This document shows positions 56,436-64,000 of a DNA stretch of 64,000 nucleotides, in pieces. This stretch comes from Rivularia sp034931125 (GTDB lineage: Bacteria > Cyanobacteriota > Cyanobacteriia > Cyanobacteriales > Nostocaceae), in assembly GCF_034931125.1 (NCBI RefSeq), contig NZ_JAYGHM010000028.1:1-64000 (forward strand), in the 5' to 3' direction. Each line of letters opens with the position of its first letter. Position 1 is the first letter of the stretch. Below the pieces are notes generated by a model that saw only the letters and a program-made list of their open reading frames with translations, ran no database searches and was not told the DNA's origin. The position numbers were made by a program, and so were the translations under genes.

Positions 56436-58037
56436 TTATAATTCCGTTTCTTGATTCACAAATATTTCAACTTCTTTACCTGGAGGTAGAAACCAAATGT
56501 TTGTTTTACGGGACATTTCAGACATAGCACGTTGATTGCGGCGGGTAATTTGCGGAATTACGGTTTTCATTCCGCCTTCTAATATACCGGCAGCCATGTC
56601 TGGATTACGGTTGACATTAGTAACGGCTATGGTGCCATTCTCGCCGGTAACTACTTCGGATTCGGTACGATTGATTAATTCTGCGGCTTTCCCAAGTCCC
56701 CCTAAAGCAAATAATCCCGCATCCATCAGAGCCATAGATGAATTACTGCCACTATATTGCTTAGCTATTAACGGTTTACCACTTTTGCCGCGAATCATCA
56801 GTACGTTTTGGGATACGCTTTTTTGCGCGAGTTGACCGTTTTCTCGCATCATAATTTTGACTATTTCTAACTGCATTAAGCCATTTTCAGAAATAGAGTT
56901 AATTTTGGTTAATATTTGGCTTCCTATAGGTAGCGCTACTGTACCATCTGCGGCTTTCAAAGGTTGCTTCAAACTCATTACATAAACATTATTGTTTTCG
57001 CTATCTCCTCGATCTGACTTGGTAGTTTCACCGTAGATTGCTGTAGTTAATGTTGCTCTCGCGCTGCTCCCAACTAAGACTGTTTTCGGATTTCTTCTGA
57101 CTGGTTGTGTGATCGCGGTTCGTGTTTCTCTAATCGGCTTGGTTGGGGTTTCTTTGTCCTTAACATCTCTAGCAACTTCGACTTGAGGAGATGTCCGATT
57201 GCTAACAGTCTGTTTTTCGTTGAGAGAAACCTGTCCGTAACTACCTAATTTTGCTAATCTTGTCCATTCTTGTAGGGGGTTGGGTTGTGGTGGGACTATT
57301 TCTACTAATGGCTGCGGGGTCGGGATGAGTGCTGGGGGTGCTGGTGGTAATACTGATAATGGCTTTGGGTTGGTTCTTTTTGCTACTGGTTGGAATACTT
57401 TTGGCGATCGCGGTTGTTGAGATATTTGCGGTACTTTAACAATGCGGTCAACTGTGACTATTTTAGGTACTTCAACAATGCGTACCGCCGGTGTTTGAGG
57501 TCTGCGACGAATCATAGACATGGATGCGTCACGGGGGATGGTTTGCGGTTGAATTTCGGGAGTCGGGTTGGCTGCAATACGGGGTGCTGATGGTATAGGT
57601 TTAACCATTCTCAATTTTTGCTGTGCAGTTTTTACCGCTTCGAGTTGCTCAGAAAGTGCAAGTTTGGTTTTCAACCCTTCGACTTGTTCTTCTAATTGTT
57701 GCTGACGGGGTTTGGTTTCGGGTTGCGGTGTGGTTGGTCTGACGATCGCATTTTGTGTGGGTTTTGAATTGTCGTTACTCATGATTTTAGATAAAAATCC
57801 ACCAGCAAACATAACTACAGTTAAAGTTGCAGCACCGACTAAACCGGCTTTTGCGAAGGGATTTGCGGAAAGTGGCTGTGGAGTAACGCTTGTGGGTTCA
57901 TCTGGTTGGATTACATCTGTTGATGGTTCCATTTCTATTTCTGCGGGAGTGGATTCATCTAAACCAACCAGTTTTGCCATCCGCATTTCCCATTCGGTCA
58001 GTCCGTCGCTATTTGGGGATGATGTTGATTTAATCAT
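56436..58037 (-). CDS. VirB10/TrbI-like protein
   Basis: 533 residues. N-terminal cytoplasmic part (about 1-65), one membrane helix (about 68-88, AGLVGAATLTVVMFAGGFL), a coiled coil (about 110-150), a long Pro-rich region (150-275) and a C-terminal beta domain (about 310-533). The beta domain shows the VirB10 pattern: VGSSARATLTTAIYG, LPIGSQILTKINSI, and a C-terminal NIWFLPPGKEVEIFVNQ. VirB10 spans the envelope and gates type IV secretion channels. It belongs to a same-strand gene set that includes VirB6-, VirB5- and VirB4-like products. Confidence 0.8.
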   Translation of the reverse strand: MIKSTSSPNSDGLTEWEMRMAKLVGLDESTPAEIEMEPSTDVIQPDEPTSVTPQPLSANPFAKAGLVGAATLTVVMFAGGFLSKIMSNDNSKPTQNAIVRPTTPQPETKPRQQQLEEQVEGLKTKLALSEQLEAVKTAQQKLRMVKPIPSAPRIAANPTPEIQPQTIPRDASMSMIRRRPQTPAVRIVEVPKIVTVDRIVKVPQISQQPRSPKVFQPVAKRTNPKPLSVLPPAPPALIPTPQPLVEIVPPQPNPLQEWTRLAKLGSYGQVSLNEKQTVSNRTSPQVEVARDVKDKETPTKPIRETRTAITQPVRRNPKTVLVGSSARATLTTAIYGETTKSDRGDSENNNVYVMSLKQPLKAADGTVALPIGSQILTKINSISENGLMQLEIVKIMMRENGQLAQKSVSQNVLMIRGKSGKPLIAKQYSGSNSSMALMDAGLFALGGLGKAAELINRTESEVVTGENGTIAVTNVNRNPDMAAGILEGGMKTVIPQITRRNQRAMSEMSRKTNIWFLPPGKEVEIFVNQETEL

Positions 58038-58138
58038 GATAGGGAATTGGTAATTGGGAATTGGTAATAAAATTAATTAAAATTTCAACTTTAATTAAGA
58101 TTCAGGTAAATTAAAAATTACGATATTTTTAAATATTT

Positions 58139-58807
58139 TTAAATTTTTTGATCGGAACAACTTTTATCTTCAATGTCACAGATATTATAAATTTGCATTC
58201 TGGCTTCTCCGAGTCGGTAAGCTGCTAGATTTAAAGGAGTTGGGATGTTGGGTAGAGAATTTACCTCATCTGTAACTTCAACTAAAATTTGTTTGTTAAA
58301 GGGAATTGACTTTCCTAAATTATCTCCACGACTGAAAATTAGACGATTAGCAAAAATTTCAACTTTCCATTTACCTTCGGAAATAACCTCCGGTTGAGAA
58401 ATCTTTTGAATGACCAAAACGTTTTCTTCAGGACTTTCTAATTCAAAGTTATTAAATCTTTCAGTAAATTCACGTTTAAAATCATTTCTTAATAATTCCG
58501 AAGTAACATTCCAAACTACCGTTGATGATTGTTTTTGCGACCAAGTTAACATCAAAGTCATGCTTTCACCGATAAAACGGCGAATTGTTTGGCGATCGCG
58601 TTCTAAATTATTTTTAGCATCAGCGGTGATAACTCGTCCATCTGCTAACTGTACCAAAATTTGGGGTACAGATTGACGCTTAACTTGCTGTAACATTCTG
58701 CCGTGAAACATTAGTAAAAGCAAAGTGAATAAATGCAAGCTTAATGTTCCGATCGCGAACAAGGGGACGATATTAGTTTGATTTTTATCTGTATTAAAGG
58801 TTTGCAT
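58139..58807 (-). CDS. Bitopic membrane protein of the T4SS-like cluster (VirB8-like topology), copy 2
   Basis: 223 residues from the ATG at 58807; the open frame to 58864 adds residues encoded by a repeat. One membrane helix near the N-terminus (about 14-35, FAIGTLSLHLFTLLLLMFHG) and an extracytoplasmic domain of about 180 residues. It is clearly paralogous to the gene at 58958-59758 (shared VQLxDG, KW(K/R)(V/I)(E/G)I, PFNK motifs). The arrangement resembles VirB8/TraE, but no conserved VirB8 motif is certain. Confidence 0.7.
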   Translation of the reverse strand: MQTFNTDKNQTNIVPLFAIGTLSLHLFTLLLLMFHGRMLQQVKRQSVPQILVQLADGRVITADAKNNLERDRQTIRRFIGESMTLMLTWSQKQSSTVVWNVTSELLRNDFKREFTERFNNFELESPEENVLVIQKISQPEVISEGKWKVEIFANRLIFSRGDNLGKSIPFNKQILVEVTDEVNSLPNIPTPLNLAAYRLGEARMQIYNICDIEDKSCSDQKI

Positions 58808-58957
58808 TGAAAATTGGGAATTGGGAATATAAAAATTAAAAAATGTTTTCGATACTAAAAGCAAAAATTACAGCAGTTTGTAATCCCTGCTCCCTTATAA
58901 CGATATGTCCTGTACTTCACTCAAATAAAATCGACTGTAATTATTAAAACCATAGGA

Positions 58958-59758
58958 TTATCGCCGATTTTGACAGCGATTGAATCCGTCTGTAGCTAGA
59001 TTGTCATAGCGATCGGTTAAGCATAATTCGCGAATTTCGTAAATTTCTAATTTATCGCTGCGAGTTGCATAAATTGCTTGTTGTAGATCGGTAAGATTAT
59101 CTGTAATAGGGTAATCAAAGCTATCTATTGCTTGTACGAAAATATCTTTATTAAATGGTGTAACTATTTGTTTTTCATCTCCACGTTTTTGAACCAAATT
59201 TGCTACTATTCCTATCCTCCATTTACCCGGTTCAATTTGTTGCGGAGGATAAGTTCTAGTAATATTTAACTCTGCTAATATTGCTTGGCTAGAATTGCTC
59301 GAAAAAACTTCTGGTGGAGTCAATTCTGCTACCGTACCTAAAAAACCTTTGCGGAAATCTTCTGAAAAAGCAAAGCTAGATATCCAACTACTTGTAGTAA
59401 CTTTTTTACTTCCACCTTGGGGTGTTTTAATTGATATTCCTAAGTCTTTTTTGGGGTTAGTGGCTTGATTTATGTTTTGTGCGGGTAATTTCCCCGACCA
59501 GTTAAACATTGATATCATCGTTTTACTCACGAATTCGCTAATTGCTTCGGGTTTTTGCTGCAATTCGTCCCTATTATTTACAGGTTTTCCGTCAATTAAT
59601 TGTACAAAAGTCGGAGGTTTCTGTACACTTAATTGACGAATAGTCAAGCCCTGAATGATTAATAAAAGTAAAGTTAATAAATGTAAACCAAAACTAGCAA
59701 CAGTAAAGGTTACTAATAGATTTCCCTTTCGTTTTCGTTTTTCTAGCAAACGCACCAT
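58958..59758 (-). CDS. Bitopic membrane protein of the T4SS-like cluster (VirB8-like topology), copy 1
   Basis: 266 residues. Basic N-terminus (RLLEKRKRKGN), one membrane helix (about 16-38, FTVASFGLHLLTLLLLIIQG) and a periplasmic domain with VQLIDGKPV, GKWRIGIVANLVQ and IVTPFNKDIFVQ. Paralogue of copy 2, which is 150 bp downstream on the same strand. The topology matches VirB8-like proteins, but identity is inferred from context. Confidence 0.7.
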   Translation of the reverse strand: MVRLLEKRKRKGNLLVTFTVASFGLHLLTLLLLIIQGLTIRQLSVQKPPTFVQLIDGKPVNNRDELQQKPEAISEFVSKTMISMFNWSGKLPAQNINQATNPKKDLGISIKTPQGGSKKVTTSSWISSFAFSEDFRKGFLGTVAELTPPEVFSSNSSQAILAELNITRTYPPQQIEPGKWRIGIVANLVQKRGDEKQIVTPFNKDIFVQAIDSFDYPITDNLTDLQQAIYATRSDKLEIYEIRELCLTDRYDNLATDGFNRCQNRR

Positions 59759-60023
59759 GAGCGGAATTTTGGATTTTAGATTTTAGATTTTGGATTGAGA
59801 GTTAGGAGTTTGGGAACAAATATTTATTTTTAGTACCCCACCACATTAATTTTGATGGAGAAGAAATTAGTCTCTGGGTCTCGCTCCCTGGTGGTAGCTA
59901 GATGTAAATACTACAGGATTTTTCATAAATTTGAATAAATGATAAATTTAAATTGAGTAAATTTTTAACTTATAACTCCTAATTCTTAACTCATAACTCA
60001 TAACTCCTCACTCCTAACTTATC
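59759..60023. other. Repeat-rich spacer
   Basis: Holds TTTTAGAT-type repeats (59764-59792), a CCACCACATTAATTTTGATGG and CTCGCTCCCTGG dispersed repeat, and TAACTCCT-type tandem units. No coding sequence is seen. Confidence 0.6.
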
Positions 60024-61055
60024 TTAAACTCTTTCTTTAACCCAAGAAGCGGTATTACTAATAGCGTTAAATACTGCAAAACCTCCTGCTGCGGCTGTTA
60101 TTAAAGATAGAATTGGGGCTAATATTCCCAGAAAGATTATAAACCACATCAAGTCAGGATTTGTATTAGAGTTTTGACCGGGACCGTTAACAATTACTGC
60201 TGCTGTTAATATGGCAATAATATTGAAAGAAATTTTGGCAATTCCCAGAGAGAAAAATCCGGTCAACCACGCAAAAACAGGTTTACCTGCTACTGGTAAT
60301 AAAGAACCTCCTACCGCTAAAGGTCCTAAAGCTGCTATGAGTAACATTGTGGCTTCTATCAAGTTTTGAAACGCTGACTGTAGGGAAATTAAAAAGTTTT
60401 TGATAGTTACTTGGACGCTGGAACCAATTAAGGAATTAAATGCTTGCTCCGATAAAACACCAGTTCCTAAAGTAATTTGATTTACTTGATTTTCTAATCG
60501 ATTTATCCAAGGTTTATTTCCATATAAGTTTCTATATTCTTGCCATAAGGTATCAATTTTTTCTGTAGCTTTAGTAAAACACTGTCTTTGTTGTTCCCCA
60601 TTTAAAGATTGACAAGGACGTAAAAAAGCTCCCACCACATCTTCAGCAACGCTCATATTAATTGCTTGCTGGTAAGTTTGGTTGATATCGGCTGATTCTA
60701 CTACTTGTTGATTAATCCCATTAAGAAAATTTCGTACTCCCAAAGTTAAATTTGATAATACGGTTCCATTGCCAGTATTAGTTAAAAATAATACTACTAC
60801 AAAAGGCCAAATTAAACCCGATATGGGGCGAGAATAATCGTTGTTTATAGTATCTTTTAACCATTGCGTCATAAATATTAGTAGAGTTCCAACCGCGAAA
60901 AACACACCTAAATTAGTTAGCGCTCCATATAGATTATCATTAGTATTATTTTGCAACAAATCTACCCATTGTTTATCCCAACCTTCAGCAATACTTTGGA
61001 CTGTAGTTGCACCATCTTTGATAATTTCGTTGATACCGATTTGTGCTATTAGCAT
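60024..61055 (-). CDS. VirB6/TrbL-like polytopic membrane protein
   Basis: 343 residues, five to six hydrophobic helices: about 48-66, 84-93, 233-256, 262-280, 281-296 and 303-330. Long hydrophilic loop in the middle (about 100-225) with two Cys (RPCQSLNGEQQRQC), likely extracytoplasmic. The pattern of one N-terminal pair of helices, large loop and a C-terminal bundle is that of VirB6/TrbL. The neighbours support the assignment. Confidence 0.75.
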   Translation of the reverse strand: MLIAQIGINEIIKDGATTVQSIAEGWDKQWVDLLQNNTNDNLYGALTNLGVFFAVGTLLIFMTQWLKDTINNDYSRPISGLIWPFVVVLFLTNTGNGTVLSNLTLGVRNFLNGINQQVVESADINQTYQQAINMSVAEDVVGAFLRPCQSLNGEQQRQCFTKATEKIDTLWQEYRNLYGNKPWINRLENQVNQITLGTGVLSEQAFNSLIGSSVQVTIKNFLISLQSAFQNLIEATMLLIAALGPLAVGGSLLPVAGKPVFAWLTGFFSLGIAKISFNIIAILTAAVIVNGPGQNSNTNPDLMWFIIFLGILAPILSLITAAAGGFAVFNAISNTASWVKERV

Positions 61056-61087
61056 CTTGGGATTTTGGATTTTAGATTTTGGATTTT

Positions 61088-61200
61088 TGACCCTCGTTAC
61101 AAGGTTCTACCTTGTAATGCATTTAAAGAAGGCTCCGCTTTCGGTTACACTGGAGGCAGAGCCTCTAAGATATGCATTTCTAGGCTGAGCCTAGAAACGA
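61088..61200. repeat. Dispersed copy of the 121-bp structured repeat
   Basis: TCGTTACAAGGTTCTACCTTGTAATGCAT and GGAGGCAGAGCCTCT, ending in TTTCTAGGCTGAGCCTAGAAACG, align with the tandem copies at 55502-55743. It sits between the VirB6- and VirB5-like genes. Confidence 0.75.
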
Positions 61201-61251
61201 GTTAAATCTTCTTTTACTCTTAACTCCTAACTCCTAACTCCTAACTCCTAA

Positions 61252-62028
61252 CTATTTCTTCCTCCCTATCAAATCAACTTGAGAAGTGGTTCTTAAAAGT
61301 CTTGCTGCTTCTGCGGATGCATTAACTCTTCTAGCACGATTTGATTCTTCGATTTCTTGAGATATATTGGCTAAATTCAAGTTAGAATATTGCAAGGTTT
61401 GATGTAACTGTATTGTTTGAGCTAGATTTTCTCCAATCATTTTTGATTGTTCGCTTTGTATTTGAATGCTTTGTGATTGCAATTTAATTAATTCTGATTG
61501 ATTTTGATTGAGTAAGGATGATGCTGGGTTAAGACTACTACCCAATTCTGTAACATTATCTAATAGATTGCTAGAACTTTCTCGTGCATCTCTGGCTATT
61601 TGTGAAGTCCCATCGATGGATTTATCAATATTTTCCAGTTTGATTCTCGAACGTATTTGCGCTTCTTCACCTAAAACCCCTACCGCAACACCACGAGTAA
61701 GTTTTCGATCAACTTCATTTCCAACTAATTTAGCGTTGACCGCTGGATTATTCTCAAAATTATCTGACAGCGAATAAACTGTGATATCGTCGTTTAAACT
61801 TTTCCTCACAGCAACGGGATTGGGAATATTTAATTCTCCATTAAAGCTGCTAATTGCCGTTTGAGTCTCTGATTCCACTGGTTGTAATGTATCTGATATA
61901 TTATCTTTTAAATAATTTTGTAAATCTATAGCGTAATTTTGAAAATCACCCCAAACGTTGCCTAGTTGAGCGATTGCTGGCATTGTTATTAATGTAAGTA
62001 AAACTGTAAAAAAGATTGTTTTTTTCAT
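61252..62028 (-). CDS. VirB5/TrbJ-like secreted protein
   Basis: 258 residues with a signal peptide (about 1-20, FFTVLLTLITMPAIA). The mature part is helical and rich in Gln/Ser/Asn (NQNQSELIKLQSQSIQIQSEQSKMIGENLAQTIQLHQTLQYSNLNLANISQEIEESNRARR), as in TrbJ/VirB5 pilus-tip proteins. The start codon overlaps the VirB4-like stop (ATGA), which shows one coupled transcription unit. Confidence 0.75.
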   Translation of the reverse strand: MKKTIFFTVLLTLITMPAIAQLGNVWGDFQNYAIDLQNYLKDNISDTLQPVESETQTAISSFNGELNIPNPVAVRKSLNDDITVYSLSDNFENNPAVNAKLVGNEVDRKLTRGVAVGVLGEEAQIRSRIKLENIDKSIDGTSQIARDARESSSNLLDNVTELGSSLNPASSLLNQNQSELIKLQSQSIQIQSEQSKMIGENLAQTIQLHQTLQYSNLNLANISQEIEESNRARRVNASAEAARLLRTTSQVDLIGRKK

Positions 62029-64000
62029 TGGTTCCTCAAAGAAGCTACTAATTGACGAGCAAATGCGGAAATTGCTTCATATTTATCTTCATAAGTTTCC
62101 ATAAATTGATTTCTCGCTGTTTGTTCATTGGGATTGTTCGCAACTACTGCTAATTGTTCGTAACCGGGATAGTACCGGCAAAAACTATAAATTCCGTTGT
62201 CGTCTAACAACCATTGACTGTAAATTCCTTCTTTACGAGGGAAGAAACTTTCTGATGCATTACGACTAATTATGTCACGAGGATATTTTAAAATACTTTC
62301 AAAACTATCAACTGCAACTGGCTGAATTCTTCCGATTAATCTGGTTGTCAAGTTTTGTAAAATCTTTGATGCTGCTTTGGATTTGGCGATCGTATCTGGG
62401 TCTTGGGCTGATAGAATAACTCTAATCCCAGCCTTTGCACCATTCGCGCAAATTCTTCCTACTAAATCAGCAATTTGGTCAAATTCAAACAAAATCGGCG
62501 CTTCATCGATGAAAAATATCGATGCTGGACTACTCAAAGCTCTTCTTAATGCTGCCGAATAGGCACTTAAAGATAATACCGCAGCATCTTCGCTATCTGA
62601 TAAGTTTCTCAGGGCAAATACTAAAAGTTGTGCATCAGTGGGAAAACTCGATGGTGCGGATATTGCTTGTCCCACACGACTCGATAACCAAAATCTCAAC
62701 CGTAAATCTATCTGACTCAAAGCATCTTCGACTCTTCTACCTTGGGTTTCCAAATTTAAATGTTCTGGTGAACAAAATGTGAGAAAATCTTTCAAGGTGG
62801 GCGTTTTTTGCCAAGCTGTAGATCCAAAACCATGTGCGATCGCATTCTCATACCTCTTCCTAATCCCTTCGTCGTTGAAAAATGCATTCAGCGCTAAGTT
62901 AATTACCGATCGCACTGTTTGAGTTAATAGCTGACTTTCCCCTGATGAACCCAAAATCATCGTCATCAAGGCTGATTCTAAAAAACCAACATAATCGTTA
63001 AATCGATCTTTCTGCTGTTCATAACTCAAAGCTCGCAAATCTGGCTGTTCAAACAGATTGTTCGATTGTTTAGAAATATCGAAATAAGCTCCCCAATCTT
63101 CCATGAATTCCGTGTAATCGGTGAAGGTGGAAGTACCGTCGGGTTTGGGAAAATCTAAAGCTACTACAGGAATATTATGCGCTAAAGCTTGAGTTAAAAT
63201 TCCCGAAACTAATACCGATTTACCAGCACGAGTTGTTGCGAATAAAGCTAAATTTTTATGCTGATTAAATAAATCTAACTGTATCGGAGTTCCCCCTTCT
63301 TCCGCAATTAACTCAAAACCTTTCCCGTCACCTTCCCTAGTCTTCACCAAAGGAATCAAACCAGGTACCTCGTTAGTTAAATAAAGCTGACGACGGTTAA
63401 AAGGTTTCGCTAATAAACCTTCCCAGACAATCGGTAAAGTTTGCAGCCAAATTTTCCAAGCGTATTCAGTTTCTCGAATAACTTGTGCTGGACGTTGAAA
63501 ACAATTTTCAATATATCTTGTCGCTTCATCCAACTTTTCTACGCTGTCGCGATGTACTAAGATGGCGATACTTGTGTAAATTGGTACAGCACCCTCATAT
63601 ATCTGTTCTTGCGCTGCTACCGACTTCCTCAACTTCATTTGAGCGCCGACATCGATGGTTTTACTCTTCTCTTCAGCTAACCTTGCCGTCATGTTAGATT
63701 GCTTCAAAACCCTTTGCAGAGTGGTTTTCACAAAAGCTGGATTCGCCGCACTAAGTTGACAAAATATCTCCGTATCAACAACAGTTTCCCTCGCAATCAA
63801 TTCCCAAAGGTAGCGTAACTGCGATGATTTATTTTGCCAACCTCCGGGTTTTTCCAGAAAAGTCAACAAACCAACGTATCGATTATTAACGTTAACCCAA
63901 CTGCGATCGGCACAGGGGACATTTTTTTCCATCAACAAAGTTGTACTGTGGAGGTTGTCAATTAACAACTTGGTACTGGCTAAATCCGAATAAACCTCTT
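62025..64000 (-). CDS. VirB4/TraC-like ATPase, 5' end outside the window
   Basis: At least 658 residues; the frame is open to the right edge, so the true start lies beyond 64000. Walker A is ATTRAGKS in LFATTRAGKSVLVSGIL, Walker B is SIFFIDEAPIL, and the QDPDTIAKSKAASKILQNLTTRLIG segment matches the conserved motor region of VirB4 ATPases. Preceding sequence (IQLDLFNQHKNLALF) fits the VirB4 lead-in to the P-loop. These ATPases drive pilus assembly and substrate transport. Part of the minus-strand T4SS-like set. Confidence 0.88.
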   Translation of the reverse strand, partial: EVYSDLASTKLLIDNLHSTTLLMEKNVPCADRSWVNVNNRYVGLLTFLEKPGGWQNKSSQLRYLWELIARETVVDTEIFCQLSAANPAFVKTTLQRVLKQSNMTARLAEEKSKTIDVGAQMKLRKSVAAQEQIYEGAVPIYTSIAILVHRDSVEKLDEATRYIENCFQRPAQVIRETEYAWKIWLQTLPIVWEGLLAKPFNRRQLYLTNEVPGLIPLVKTREGDGKGFELIAEEGGTPIQLDLFNQHKNLALFATTRAGKSVLVSGILTQALAHNIPVVALDFPKPDGTSTFTDYTEFMEDWGAYFDISKQSNNLFEQPDLRALSYEQQKDRFNDYVGFLESALMTMILGSSGESQLLTQTVRSVINLALNAFFNDEGIRKRYENAIAHGFGSTAWQKTPTLKDFLTFCSPEHLNLETQGRRVEDALSQIDLRLRFWLSSRVGQAISAPSSFPTDAQLLVFALRNLSDSEDAAVLSLSAYSAALRRALSSPASIFFIDEAPILFEFDQIADLVGRICANGAKAGIRVILSAQDPDTIAKSKAASKILQNLTTRLIGRIQPVAVDSFESILKYPRDIISRNASESFFPRKEGIYSQWLLDDNGIYSFCRYYPGYEQLAVVANNPNEQTARNQFMETYEDKYEAISAFARQLVASLRNQ

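Noticed and set aside
1..64000. tRNA, rRNA and riboswitch genes
   Set aside because: No T-arm type GGTTCGAATCC motif with a matching acceptor stem and no conserved rRNA stretch was noticed by eye; a covariance search could still reveal a small RNA.

Overview
The window looks like chromosomal DNA of a filamentous (probably Nostocales-type) cyanobacterium. The signs are many HIP1 octamers (GCGATCGC), A+T-rich spacers full of 7-bp tandem repeats (GGGAGTA/GGGAATA, TAACTCC) and TTTTAGAT-type repeats, a ClpR/ClpP3 pair, a NucA/NuiA nuclease-inhibitor pair, a PEP-CTERM protein and a TIGR04283-type glycosyltransferase. I see no rRNA, tRNA, CRISPR array or intact transposase gene. Three runs of N (5629-5747, 23336-23671, 33080-33200) are assembly gaps, and all three lie next to dispersed repeats.

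Layout. 0-8 kb: tmk-holB on the minus strand, a divergent ABC exporter, a small membrane protein, a TipA-like MerR regulator and ligA. 8.1-9 kb: a foldback element followed by a ParD/ParE-type toxin-antitoxin pair. 9-14.1 kb: a seven-gene minus-strand Ter-type (TerD) stress cluster, made of a CaCA-type exchanger, four TerD-fold proteins, a vWA protein and a zinc-ribbon metzincin-like protease. 14.7-22.8 kb: DCC thiol protein, MsrA, PEP-CTERM protein, rhodanese and glycosyltransferase, a secreted HExxH protein, a GIY-YIG-like protein and an M50-type membrane protease. 23-32.5 kb: a repeat-rich spacer, a TpsB outer-membrane transporter, a response regulator, a DUF2007 protein, a secreted beta-helix protein, an Excalibur lipoprotein and a DUF1232 protein coupled to a small membrane protein. 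32.5-45 kb: MITE and Uma2 relics, cysA, Uma2, an Hsp70-like protein, pgk, a universal stress protein, DUF1622, hemW-like, PIN/TRAM, nuiA and nucA. 45-55.5 kb: a vWA protein, clpR-clpP3, a J-domain protein, a truncated GGDEF relic, gyrA and lnt. 55.7-64 kb: a minus-strand set of genes resembling a type IV secretion/conjugation apparatus (VirB4-, VirB5/TrbJ-, VirB6/TrbL-, two VirB8-topology and one VirB10-like protein). It runs off the right edge.

Two regions deserve most attention. The Ter cluster combines predicted Ca2+-binding TerD proteins, a Ca2+-exchanger-like protein, a vWA protein and an apparently cytosolic zinc-ribbon protease. The second is the incomplete T4SS-like cluster, whose spacers carry repeats. 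Most other genes are housekeeping. Function calls rest on motif recognition only, since no database search was possible.
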